A DNA stretch of 64,000 bases, from the NCBI RefSeq assembly GCF_900099685.1, contig NZ_FNDW01000006.1, forward strand, positions 232,542 to 296,541. The letters run 5' to 3'. The first letter of the stretch is position 1; each line of letters begins with the position of its first letter. Under the pieces are notes generated by a model, which searched no databases, was not told the origin of the DNA, and worked only from the letters and a program-made list of their open reading frames with translations. Of this stretch, positions 25,134-33,289 are shown one piece after another. Position numbers and translations under genes: made by a program. Source of the DNA: Chryseobacterium taeanense (GTDB taxonomy: Bacteria; Bacteroidota; Bacteroidia; Flavobacteriales; Weeksellaceae).

Positions 25134-26432
25134 ATGAAAAAAAATGCAATTCTCCGTCTTATATTATTTTTAGGAATAATTTTTATATTTGATGAATGTA
25201 GAAGTGATGATTTTTTACACACATCGGGAAATATTGACTATTCGCAGTCTGTTAAGGTAGGGTACAATAAACTTTCTCCTTGGGATGAGGATGAAAATTT
25301 TATCAAAATGGCACAACATATTTTTTTTAAAAATGTAGATTATAATTATTTTTTAAATAAATATGGTGAAGTCAACTGGGACTATGCAATGTCATTTGGA
25401 AATTTTGACAGTTCTTATCTTGTTGTTCCTATTATAAAAAATAATTCTACTGTACACGTAATGAAAATAATAAGAAAAAACAGTAAAATTTTTTTTTATG
25501 AAAAACAAGATGTGGCTTTTATCGAATTCTTTAACAATGTCATGTTAAATAAAAATTTAAGTGTTAAAGAAAAGATAGCTTACAATGATTCAGAAAATTC
25601 AAAGGCACTAATATTTAAGTGTGTTTATAGAACTATTACCGTAGGATGTCCTTCTGGATATTTTGATTGTGAACCTATATCAAATATGGTGAGTGAGTGC
25701 AACTGGCAAGAAGAGAATGGATCTGGAAATCCTACACAAATGGAATTCTGCAATCCTTTGGAATGTAACGGTGGAGGTGGAGGAGGATTTGATCTTCCAG
25801 ATATCTTATTTACAAATTTAGATATAATTAATAATCTTCAAGGATATCCGTGTGCGCAAAGTATAGTTCAACAGTTACCAACATTAACTAATGATCTTGC
25901 ATCTTCTATGAAACAAATTTTTCAAAATAATAATAATTACAATATAACTTTTAAGCCTAAGACTGGACTAGGTCTTACGGATGGTGAAACCTTTTCATCA
26001 TATTCTACTGAGTTTGGAACTTTTAATGCTGTAATTAATATAAATGCTGATATTTTACAAAATGCAACAAAAGAATATATCTTGGTTACTTTGTATCATG
26101 AAGTTATTCATGCGTTTTTAAAATATGAGTTATTTAAATTGGGAGAAACAGCTTTTAAAGATCAATATCCAAGTGTTATTGTTGGTTATGATTATGCAGC
26201 TAATGGAATTATGATCAACCGATTTACTTTTTTACCAGAACATCAGGAACTTGGAGCTTTTCTAAGTACTCTTCAAAATATATTGATGACATATAACCCA
26301 GATCTTTCTTTCGAAACAGCCAGAGCTATGGCTAAAGCTGGTATTACTACAATGACTCAAGCAGAGCATCAGCTAAATAATAATGAAAGAAATACAGCAT
26401 TAGGGAACTACCAAGGAACAAAATGTCCATAA
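25134..26432 (+). CDS. Putative HExxH metallopeptidase-like lipoprotein
   Basis: The ATG at 25134 places an N-terminal signal (MKKNAILRLILFLGIIFIF) ahead of DECRSDD, an unusual lipobox-like site; earlier in-frame starts add 29 unlikely residues. The 432-residue product has a Cys-rich middle (GCPSGYFDCEPISN, then a Gly-rich GGGGGF run). Near the C-terminus LYHEVIHAFLKYE holds a zinc-binding HExxH motif at residues 322-326. A downstream Glu ligand may be in PEHQELGAF. Expected location is the periplasm or cell surface. Its substrate is unknown. With the next gene it forms an AT-rich plus-strand pair inside the minus-strand pigment operon. Confidence 0.72.
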   Translation: MKKNAILRLILFLGIIFIFDECRSDDFLHTSGNIDYSQSVKVGYNKLSPWDEDENFIKMAQHIFFKNVDYNYFLNKYGEVNWDYAMSFGNFDSSYLVVPIIKNNSTVHVMKIIRKNSKIFFYEKQDVAFIEFFNNVMLNKNLSVKEKIAYNDSENSKALIFKCVYRTITVGCPSGYFDCEPISNMVSECNWQEENGSGNPTQMEFCNPLECNGGGGGGFDLPDILFTNLDIINNLQGYPCAQSIVQQLPTLTNDLASSMKQIFQNNNNYNITFKPKTGLGLTDGETFSSYSTEFGTFNAVININADILQNATKEYILVTLYHEVIHAFLKYELFKLGETAFKDQYPSVIVGYDYAANGIMINRFTFLPEHQELGAFLSTLQNILMTYNPDLSFETARAMAKAGITTMTQAEHQLNNNERNTALGNYQGTKCP

Positions 26433-26450
26433 TTTTAATTATAAATTCCA

Positions 26451-27242
26451 ATGAAAAATCATATTTGTACAATATTTATAATATTATTTTGTTTTGCAGC
26501 TTTTATTAAAGCACAGAATAAAAGCACTATACAGGGAACTTGGATATCAGAAAACAATGATTTTATTAAGATAAAAGAAGAAGGAAGTAGATTCAATATT
26601 TTATCTACCAATGAAATAGAAGAACAATTAAATATAATGATCAAAAAAGATTCATTGAGTTTTTACACAAAATATACTAAAGTGGGATCAGATAAAATTT
26701 ATTTTAGTAAATATGATTTTTATATAAAAAAAATGAATGAAAAGCAACTGATACTAATTCCCACCTCTGAACTTTCTAAAAATTTATTCAACAATAGGCC
26801 GCAAATAATTTTTACGAGACAAGAATTTAATATAGATCATTCTATTTCTTTTGAAAAGTTGATATATCGTACAACATCATGTTATGGAAATTGCTCTATT
26901 ATTAATTTAGAACTCGATAAGAATAAAAATATTTATATACATAGAGAAATTTTCAATGATAAAATCAATTCCGGAAATTTTAAAGGAACTCTTTCTGAAG
27001 AAGAATATGCAAGATTTATTAATATTTTGCAAACAAGTAATCTGAGAAAATGGTATTTTCCAGAGAAAGATGGTTCTGACTCACCCATCACAACATTGAT
27101 CATTTACCATAATGGTAAAAGGAAATACTTTAAATCCATGTTTCCTCCAGCTATTAGTAATCAATTAATAAAATTATTATATGAAATTGGAGAAAAGGCT
27201 CAGCTTATACGTACTGATAAGGAAAAACAAATGGAATATTAG
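26451..27242 (+). CDS. Exported protein with DUF6438 domain
   Basis: The 263-residue product has a signal peptide (MKNHICTIFIILFCFAAFIKA). A first part resembles lipocalin-like proteins (TIQGTWISENNDFIKI). A C-terminal part from about residue 135 matches DUF6438, with IYRTTSCYGNCSIINLELDK and SPITTLIIYHNGKRKYF. The function of DUF6438 is unknown. It follows the HExxH gene by 18 bases, so they are likely co-transcribed, and it is equally AT-rich. The next gene runs towards it from the other strand. Confidence 0.75.
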   Translation: MKNHICTIFIILFCFAAFIKAQNKSTIQGTWISENNDFIKIKEEGSRFNILSTNEIEEQLNIMIKKDSLSFYTKYTKVGSDKIYFSKYDFYIKKMNEKQLILIPTSELSKNLFNNRPQIIFTRQEFNIDHSISFEKLIYRTTSCYGNCSIINLELDKNKNIYIHREIFNDKINSGNFKGTLSEEEYARFINILQTSNLRKWYFPEKDGSDSPITTLIIYHNGKRKYFKSMFPPAISNQLIKLLYEIGEKAQLIRTDKEKQMEY

Positions 27243-27265
27243 CTAATTTTGATTTCAGAAATTAG
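27243..27265. terminator. Weak hairpin between convergent genes
   Basis: CTAATTT (27243-27249) pairs with AAATTAG (27259-27265) in the 36-base gap between two convergent stops. The stem is AT-only and lacks a long T-run, so it is a poor terminator on its own. Confidence 0.35.
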
Positions 27266-27278
27266 AATAGTGTTTGGT

Positions 27279-28460
27279 CTATTCAAAATTTAAAAATTTC
27301 TCCAAAACAATGGCCGCATTACACCCACCAAAACCTGAAGCCGTTTTCAGAATATATTTAATTTCTGCAGGCTGGTTTTCTTTAATAATATTCAAAGGTT
27401 GGGAAGTTCCTGTTTCTTCAAAGTTTTTTGATGGAATTAAAATGTTTCTCAAAGCACTTTCCATGGAAATGATACTTTCCAACAATCCAGATGCTCCCAA
27501 ACAATGTCCGTAATAACCTTTCATACTGTTCAGAGGAACATGTTGTAATTCCATTCGGTTGAAAGCAATCGCTTCCATTTCGTCGTTGTAAATTGTTGCC
27601 GTTCCGTGGGCAGAAATAAAGTCGATTTTATCTGCGGTAACATTGGCTTCTGCCATTGCATTTTTAATGCTTGCAAACAGTCCATCACCCGTTCTTGAAG
27701 GTCCGGAAATATGGTTGGCATCATTAATGGCAGAATCTCCTAAAACTTTAAAACTAAAATTTTCGTTTGAGATTGCTTCGTCACTTCGTTCCTCGCAATG
27801 ACTTGTTATATAAACTGCTGCTGTAGCTTCGCCAATATTGATTCCGTTACGGTTTTTATCGTAAGGTTTACAGATTTCCGTTCCGATGGCTTGGAAGGAA
27901 TTAAAGCCTGAAATCACAAACTCAGAAATTTCGTCACCGGCAATGACAAAAGCATCTCTATATTTTCCTGCCTGAATCATATTTTTGGCAACAGCGATCG
28001 CCATTACGCCAGAAACACAGGCATTGGAAACAACAATGGGTTTAGTTTTAAATCCGAAAAAATCAGCAATTTTTTGAGCTAAATTTGAGAGGAAAACGCC
28101 TTCCGGTAAAGTATTTTGATTCTTTAGTAAACTGATATTTCCTTTTGTAGTTGATAAAATAAAAGCGGTTCCGTCTGAAATAGAATGTTTTTCAACCAAA
28201 GGTTTTAAGCTTAATAAAAACATTTTTTCAAGCCTTGTGAATTCAACATTGTCATTCTGAGCGGAGTCGAAGAATCTATCGAATTCAACTTCTAATTTCT
28301 CAGAATCAATCATCGATGCATAAAAAGGCTCCTGATTTTCTATAATTTTATGTAAAGCAACGCCTGATTTTCCTTCTAAAAGTGCATTCCAGTTTGAAGA
28401 AACATCAAAACCCAAAGGAGTAATGCAATTGTAATCTGTGATATAAGCGTTCTTTTTCAT
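27279..28460 (-). CDS. Beta-ketoacyl-ACP synthase with two repeat-derived insertions
   Basis: The 393-residue product keeps the full FabF triad: Cys148 in VSNACVSGVMA, His285 in SAHGTATIYND and His319 in YYGHCLGASG. The C-terminal segment ASGFGGCNAAIVL is normal. Two peptide segments look foreign. EFDRFFDSAQNDNVEF (59-74) and SHCEERSDEAIS (220-231) are translations of the two halves of dispersed repeat family A, each in frame. The first is flanked by a 9-base direct repeat. Both fall in surface-loop regions by comparison with other ketosynthases, so activity may survive. The gene overlaps the upstream thioesterase by one base. It may serve the alkylresorcinol branch. Confidence 0.88.
   Translation of the reverse strand: MKKNAYITDYNCITPLGFDVSSNWNALLEGKSGVALHKIIENQEPFYASMIDSEKLEVEFDRFFDSAQNDNVEFTRLEKMFLLSLKPLVEKHSISDGTAFILSTTKGNISLLKNQNTLPEGVFLSNLAQKIADFFGFKTKPIVVSNACVSGVMAIAVAKNMIQAGKYRDAFVIAGDEISEFVISGFNSFQAIGTEICKPYDKNRNGINIGEATAAVYITSHCEERSDEAISNENFSFKVLGDSAINDANHISGPSRTGDGLFASIKNAMAEANVTADKIDFISAHGTATIYNDEMEAIAFNRMELQHVPLNSMKGYYGHCLGASGLLESIISMESALRNILIPSKNFEETGTSQPLNIIKENQPAEIKYILKTASGFGGCNAAIVLEKFLNFE
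27771..27802. repeat. Half copy of repeat family A inside the ketosynthase gene
   Basis: GATTGCTTCGTCACTTCGTT followed by CCTCGCAATGAC matches the right half of the full element at 21374-21460. On the coding strand it is read as SHCEERSDEAI, a peptide seen wherever this repeat lies in frame. Confidence 0.8.
28239..28289. repeat. Half copy of repeat family A with 9-base flanking direct repeat
   Basis: The core GTCATTCTGAGCGGAGTCGA followed by AGAATCTATC lies between two exact copies of GAATTCAAC (28239-28247 and 28281-28289). The inserted length between them is 33 bases, and one direct-repeat unit makes 42, both multiples of three, so the frame is kept. Confidence 0.82.
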
Positions 28461-28882
28461 TACAATCCCATTTTATCTTTCCAGGCCTGAAAAAACTCAG
28501 GATTATATAAACATAAATTATTATCTGAATCCAGAAAAACCTGAATGGTTTCTCCTGAACACACCAACTTATTCTCTTCGTTAAAAAGCTCGTATCGGTA
28601 TATCAATTTCGCAGAAGTTGAATTCACAAGAGTTGTCACAATTTTGAAGGTCTCACCATATTTTAAAGGTAAAAAATGTTCACAGGTACTTTTTACAATG
28701 GGTGTAACATAACCTGCTTTCTGAATATCGAGATAGGTTAAGCCATGCTGTCTTCCAAAAGCTTCTCTTCCATCCTCAAAATAAACAATGTAATGGCCAT
28801 GCCAGACAATTCCCAGCGGATCTGTTTCGTTGAATCTTACGCGAACTTCTTCGGTACAAGTTAAATTTTCTTTAGACTGCAT
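28460..28882 (-). CDS. Acyl-CoA/acyl-ACP thioesterase (4HBT, YbgC-like)
   Basis: The 140-residue hot-dog protein carries VRFNETDPLGIVWHGHYIVYFEDGREAF, the 4-hydroxybenzoyl-CoA thioesterase signature with the catalytic Asp of ETDPLG. It could release or edit acyl chains from CoA or ACP in the cytoplasm. It overlaps the ABC permease gene by 11 bases and the ketosynthase gene by one, so it is firmly inside the operon. A second thioesterase of the same family, outside the locus, is at 61282. Confidence 0.88.
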   Translation of the reverse strand: MQSKENLTCTEEVRVRFNETDPLGIVWHGHYIVYFEDGREAFGRQHGLTYLDIQKAGYVTPIVKSTCEHFLPLKYGETFKIVTTLVNSTSAKLIYRYELFNEENKLVCSGETIQVFLDSDNNLCLYNPEFFQAWKDKMGL

Positions 28883-30140
28883 TTTGTTTTCTTTCGTAAA
28901 ATAATGAAATAGCGACCATGGCTACGTAAAATAAAAATAAGAATGTGATTTCTTTGGCAATACCTCCGATCCCGCTGTTTCTTAAAATAATGTCATAATA
29001 AGCATTCAGTCCCCAGTTCATTGGAGAAAATTTAGCGATCGTCTGCATAAATTCAGGCATTAAAAATACAGGAACCCAGATTCCGCCAACGGCTGCCAAA
29101 ACTACGACCGAAGTTGCACCAAATGGCGCAGACTGTTCTTGTGTGTCGGCTACTGTTCCCAATAAAACACCAAATCCAATCGCTGCCAAACCAGCAAATA
29201 TGGTGACAACAATGAGCTGGAACATTTTTCCGGTAACGTCAAATTGTGGCAAATCCATATACGGGAAAAGATAAATTCCAACGGCAACCATCAATAAAAA
29301 TTGAATAACGCAGATGATAAGATAAGTAAACGTTTTTCCTAAAATATGAATGAAATAAGGAGTTGGGCTTATTCTTACCCTCACGCTCGTACCCTGACTT
29401 TTCTCTTTAACTAAATTAATCGATAAAGGCACAACGATAAAGAAAATAGCAAACAGCGCCCAAGCCGGAACGTTGTGCTGAACGGAATTCGGCATGACAT
29501 CCGTTTTTCCTTTTTTGGGTGTAATTTCTTTAAAGCTAATCAGGTTTTTATTCTCCGCAAGATTTTCTGTTGTTCCCAGCTGATCCTGAAATGCTTTGTA
29601 AATCTTTTTATTCTCGATTTCAAAAACCATTTTATTCACGGCATTCATCACATTGTTTTTGAATCCTATATTGGTAGCCGGATCAAAATAAAGATGAATG
29701 TCTTGGGCTTTTGAAACATTTTTCTTTACCGCAGAAGAATCTGATTCCAGTCCAAATGAGCTGACGATGGTCTGAACTTTTGAATCTATATTAGAATTGA
29801 TATCTTTCGTTAAATTTTTCGGGATAACAATGGCCATCTGATAATCTCCTCCAAAAACAGCGTCCTGAGCTGATTTTTCTGTGAAATTGGTTAAAAGCTC
29901 AAAACTTTTACTGCTTTCAAGTTCCTGTTTTATATTTTTTGAAACTTCAGATTTATCATTATCAATAAATATGATTGGGATTTTTGATCCTTCCAGATTT
30001 TTAAAGGTGGAATCCTGAATCAATGTAATCGTGATAATTAGCAATAAAGGCATCACGAAAATAATAACGATTCCTCCGATATCTCTTTTCAGCAAAAGGA
30101 TTTCCTTAACGAAACTTCTCCACAATTTATACAACAACAT
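28872..30140 (-). CDS. ABC-2 type transporter permease
   Basis: The 422-residue product has a membrane segment near residues 22-42, a long periplasmic domain (about 45-235), and five membrane segments in the last 190 residues, the layout of ABC-2 exporters such as YhgE/LinK/NodJ relatives. GGIWVPVFLMPEFMQ near residue 355 is typical. It overlaps the ATPase gene by 14 bases. With that ATPase it forms an exporter for a lipophilic product, here probably a pigment intermediate or resorcinol lipid. Confidence 0.88.
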   Translation of the reverse strand: MLLYKLWRSFVKEILLLKRDIGGIVIIFVMPLLLIITITLIQDSTFKNLEGSKIPIIFIDNDKSEVSKNIKQELESSKSFELLTNFTEKSAQDAVFGGDYQMAIVIPKNLTKDINSNIDSKVQTIVSSFGLESDSSAVKKNVSKAQDIHLYFDPATNIGFKNNVMNAVNKMVFEIENKKIYKAFQDQLGTTENLAENKNLISFKEITPKKGKTDVMPNSVQHNVPAWALFAIFFIVVPLSINLVKEKSQGTSVRVRISPTPYFIHILGKTFTYLIICVIQFLLMVAVGIYLFPYMDLPQFDVTGKMFQLIVVTIFAGLAAIGFGVLLGTVADTQEQSAPFGATSVVVLAAVGGIWVPVFLMPEFMQTIAKFSPMNWGLNAYYDIILRNSGIGGIAKEITFLFLFYVAMVAISLFYERKQNAV

Positions 30141-30882
30141 CTCTTAATTCTTTTCCGGTTAATGAAATAAAAACATCTTCAAGATTTTCCGCATTAGAAA
30201 CTCTGTTTACCAACTCTTCCGGCGTTCCGACAGCGTGAATTTTTCCATGATCGATAATGGCAATTTTTGTACAGAACTCTTCCGCTTCCGAAAGGTGATG
30301 AGACGTGTAGATGATGCAGGTTCCTTTTTTATTTAAATCTAAAAGATAATCGATAATTGCTTTTTTCGACTGAACATCAACGCCAACCGTTGGCTCATCC
30401 AGAAACAGTACTTTAGGATTGTGAAGCGTTCCGGCAATCAGATTGCAGCGACGTTTCATTCCCCCGGAAAACTGTTCTACCTTTTTGTCTGCAAATTTTG
30501 ATAGACCCATAATTTCTAAAGATTCATCAATTGCGTTCTTTAATTTTTTATGACTTAAGCCATACAGACTTCCGAAAAACATTAAATTTTCTCTGGCCGT
30601 TAATGTTGGATATAAAGCATATTCCTGAGGAACAATTCCGATGATCTGCCTTAATTTAAAACCATTTTTCTGCGGTGTCAGTCCATCAATTTTAAATTGC
30701 CCGGAAGTAGGTTTTATCAATCCCGAGAGCATAGAAATTAATGTGGTTTTTCCGGCTCCGTTTGGTCCCAGAATTCCGTAGATTTCGTTTTTATCGATGC
30801 TTAGAGAAATATCATTTACAGAAAAATCTTCTGCATTTTTATATTTCTTGTATAGGTTTTTTATTTCTATGAAATGTTCCAC
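30127..30882 (-). CDS. ABC transporter ATP-binding protein
   Basis: The 251-residue ATPase has Walker A GPNGAGKTTLISML, Q-loop IVPQEYALYP, signature FSGGMKRRCNLIAG and Walker B VLFLDEPTVGVD, plus the switch His in YTSHHLSE. All motifs are intact. It belongs to the drug/lipid exporter type (CcmA-like) and pairs with the overlapping permease. The upstream BtrH-like gene ends 1 base before its start. Confidence 0.93.
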   Translation of the reverse strand: MEHFIEIKNLYKKYKNAEDFSVNDISLSIDKNEIYGILGPNGAGKTTLISMLSGLIKPTSGQFKIDGLTPQKNGFKLRQIIGIVPQEYALYPTLTARENLMFFGSLYGLSHKKLKNAIDESLEIMGLSKFADKKVEQFSGGMKRRCNLIAGTLHNPKVLFLDEPTVGVDVQSKKAIIDYLLDLNKKGTCIIYTSHHLSEAEEFCTKIAIIDHGKIHAVGTPEELVNRVSNAENLEDVFISLTGKELRDVVV

Positions 30883-30883
30883 G

Positions 30884-31879
30884 TTATATTGCTTTTCTCA
30901 GTTTTTTATAGAAGGCTTCTTCCAGATCTGCAATGTGAAGCATATTTTTTGAAAGTTGATTATAAATATCGCTTTTCGAATTTCTGTTTTTGTAAACTCT
31001 CGCAATATCTACGGCAAAGTCTCTCCAAAGATCACCGATCATGGTAATTTCCTTGGAAAGTTCGTTTAATTTTTCATTTTTAAGAATAACGGCTGCTTCC
31101 TGTAAAAATGCACCATAAATAAATCTGAAACCGCCACCTCCGGTACCGATTTCTTCCTGCATTCTAATTAACTGACCTAAATAATGATTGGTCGTTTTAG
31201 TGCCTTTTTTTGCTGCCCATTTCGGAATGCTTTTCGCCACCCATCGCATGGCTTTTACCCCGATGATCGGAACGGGTGCCAGCATATTTTTGCAGGTATC
31301 TTTAATTCCTTTTTTTATAGCTTCTTCCAGATTTACATGTTCTGGAATGTAAGTAGGATAGTACATATGACCTTTCGGAGGAAGCGCTCCTTTGGCGTAT
31401 CTTACTTTTTCCAATTCGGTTTCGGAAAGGGTGGTGACATAGTCCATCACAGGATCGCTAATCAGGAATTTTCCGTCTTCTTTTCCGTACACTACGAGAT
31501 TGTGCGCGTTGAAATGGAATTTATATTCTTCCGGAAAATAAGTTAGATTAAAAACGCCTACCTGTAAACCTGTCGGAGTATTATTATTTAAGTTCCTTTC
31601 CAATGCTTTTTGAGCATCAGCAGGGTTTGAAAATTTTTCTCTTTTAATTTTAATTCCCAGTCTTTTTGCGGCTTTGCTAAAGATCGCTCCCGGCATGGGC
31701 CGATAGCTGAATCCGGGTGCAAAATTTACTTTTAAAAAAGGGAGATATACAAAGAATAACCCTGAACCTATTCCGAAGATCATAGGTTCGCTTAGTTTCA
31801 ACCCTTTGTTTAATAATAAATTGGAGGCAACACCGTTTTCGCAATGCGCAGTCTGATGGTGTTCAAAATTAATTTTCAT
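30884..31879 (-). CDS. BtrH-like N-terminal domain protein (papain-like fold)
   Basis: The 331-residue product begins FEHHQTAHCENGVASNLL, the BtrH N-terminal signature with a likely nucleophile Cys13. FHFNAHNLVVYG and FLISDPVMDY supply candidate His and Asp to finish a triad. The C-terminal half is helical (DUF4872-like). In butirosin biosynthesis BtrH moves an acyl group from an ACP to an amine. Here a similar acyl transfer from one of the two ACPs to an acceptor is a reasonable guess, but the substrate is unknown. It is co-directional with the ABC pair and almost abuts it. Confidence 0.82.
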   Translation of the reverse strand: MKINFEHHQTAHCENGVASNLLLNKGLKLSEPMIFGIGSGLFFVYLPFLKVNFAPGFSYRPMPGAIFSKAAKRLGIKIKREKFSNPADAQKALERNLNNNTPTGLQVGVFNLTYFPEEYKFHFNAHNLVVYGKEDGKFLISDPVMDYVTTLSETELEKVRYAKGALPPKGHMYYPTYIPEHVNLEEAIKKGIKDTCKNMLAPVPIIGVKAMRWVAKSIPKWAAKKGTKTTNHYLGQLIRMQEEIGTGGGGFRFIYGAFLQEAAVILKNEKLNELSKEITMIGDLWRDFAVDIARVYKNRNSKSDIYNQLSKNMLHIADLEEAFYKKLRKAI

Positions 31880-31934
31880 TCTTAGCTTGATTTTACCAAA
31901 TCTTGAAGTTTTTTTTAACCTTCAAAGTCTCTAT

Positions 31935-32339
31935 TTATTTTCCGTCGAAATTTTTTAATTCATCTACTGAAATTCCAAAAGCATCTGCATATTTTTTTAG
32001 AACCGATTGGCTTAGTGTTTTAAATATTGTGGGTTTTCCGTGTCTTTTTACCCGCCATTGCCATATTCCTACGTAGGCCGAAAGTACCTGAAAGTCCATT
32101 TTATTCAGTTCCATGAAATAAATGATAGGACTTACCTTTTGATTGGCTACGTTCTGTCTTGCTTCTTCAATTCTTTCGTGGATCAGTTCCATCGATTCTT
32201 CCAAAGCTGCTTTTTTGGCATCCCAGCCAATGCTGTTGGCTGTTGTATAATTGTCGTTTTCATCCGTAACATACAGAACTTCTGTCATGTTGGCAGATTG
32301 TAAGTTGCTTTCGTCTTGGGGAAGGTCCTGTTTTTTCAT
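31935..32339 (-). CDS. Small cytoplasmic protein of unknown function in the pigment operon
   Basis: The 134-residue product has no signal peptide or membrane segment. A helical, Glu-rich middle (KKAALEESMELIHERIEEAR) is followed by MDFQVLSAYVGIWQWRVKRHGKP and a C-terminal stretch, LKKYADAFGISVDELKNF, that looks like a small helical or HTH-like unit. I do not recognise the family. It lies 5 bases after a dehydratase-like gene and 55 bases before the BtrH-like gene, so it is part of the operon. Confidence 0.8.
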   Translation of the reverse strand: MKKQDLPQDESNLQSANMTEVLYVTDENDNYTTANSIGWDAKKAALEESMELIHERIEEARQNVANQKVSPIIYFMELNKMDFQVLSAYVGIWQWRVKRHGKPTIFKTLSQSVLKKYADAFGISVDELKNFDGK

Positions 32340-32344
32340 TGATA

Positions 32345-32788
32345 TCAGTTTTTTATTTCCTGAATAAACAAATTTATTTCAGCTCTGATTAATAATTCGT
32401 CATGAAGAAAAGTTTCGCAAAAGATATTGCAGATATTCTCAAACTGAGAAATCAGTGAAGCTCTGGAGATAATTTTCTCACCAACCTTTGGCAACGCAAA
32501 AACTTCGATTTTTTTAATATTGGTAATAAAACCGATAACCTTTGTATCCGTCTCCGGATTTTCGAAAAAGCTTTGCCCTAAAATTGAGGAACAGGTTTGT
32601 GCAAGATTTTCAATCAGGCCTGCTTCTAGAAACTCGTTGTTATGAACAAAAATGTTGTTTTCTTTGATCTCAAAGGAAGTTACCACTTTTTCTTTAGTCA
32701 ATTCCAGGATATAATCGGCCATCAGCATAGGTTCGCGATGTGGCAAAAAATTGTGGATATTGATGATGTTTTCTTCCTTGATTTCCAT
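32345..32788 (-). CDS. Hot-dog fold dehydratase-like protein (FabZ/ApeP-like)
   Basis: The 147-residue product has NFLPHREPMLMADYI at the start, a FabZ-type opening, and EAGLIENLAQTCSSILGQ for the central hot-dog helix. The catalytic GHFP motif is not present in standard form; VHNNEFLEAG stands in that place. It may dehydrate hydroxyacyl-ACP or act as a non-catalytic partner. The neighbouring 32858 gene is a paralogue of the same shape, and the two could work as a heterodimer. Confidence 0.83.
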   Translation of the reverse strand: MEIKEENIINIHNFLPHREPMLMADYILELTKEKVVTSFEIKENNIFVHNNEFLEAGLIENLAQTCSSILGQSFFENPETDTKVIGFITNIKKIEVFALPKVGEKIISRASLISQFENICNIFCETFLHDELLIRAEINLFIQEIKN

Positions 32789-32857
32789 TAAATTCTATAT
32801 TGTTTTGAATTAAATTTTAACGCAAATGTCACAAAGTTTTAATTCAAATATTTAATA

Positions 32858-33289
32858 TTACATTACAACTGTTTTCATCTGGGATTTTGCAATTACCTCA
32901 TCATTAAGCTTTGTTACGACATCTACCAATGTAACACCAATCATTTCATTAATAATAGAAACTTCTGACGTTAGCTGATCTCCCAATTTAGGTAATTGTA
33001 TGGCTTCAAATGTTTTGATGGCACCAATGTAACCGGTTGGGGCTTCTTTTCCCAATAAATAATATTTGTAGCCGGTATGCAAAGCCACGCTCTGCGCCTG
33101 ATGTTCTACCAAACCTGAAGCCTGAAAAATCCCGTCCTGAACAAAAATGTTTTCCTCTTTTACTTCAAATCCTGAAATCAATTGTGTTTCAGAGTATTCA
33201 TGAATGCTGTTTACCATTACAAAAGGAAACCTTTGCGGAATTAAGCTTTCCACAAAATTTTGGTCAGATGTTGGTAATTTGTTTTCCAT
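32858..33289 (-). CDS. Hot-dog fold dehydratase-like protein, paralogue
   Basis: The ATG at 33289 overlaps the stop of darB by one base and gives 143 residues. LIPQRFPFVMVNSI and GLVEHQAQSVALHTGYKYY match the FabZ-like pattern; EENIFVQDGIFQASGLVEH replaces the canonical GHFPG block. It shares layout and the ENNIFV/EENIFV segment with the 32345 gene, so the two are probably an old duplication. Likely cytoplasmic, acting on ACP-bound chains in the resorcinol or polyene branch. Confidence 0.85.
   Translation of the reverse strand: MENKLPTSDQNFVESLIPQRFPFVMVNSIHEYSETQLISGFEVKEENIFVQDGIFQASGLVEHQAQSVALHTGYKYYLLGKEAPTGYIGAIKTFEAIQLPKLGDQLTSEVSIINEMIGVTLVDVVTKLNDEVIAKSQMKTVVM

Noticed and set aside
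27279..28460. Ketosynthase as a pseudogene because of repeat insertions
   Set aside because: Both insertions preserve the reading frame, and Cys148, His285 and His319 remain with their motifs.
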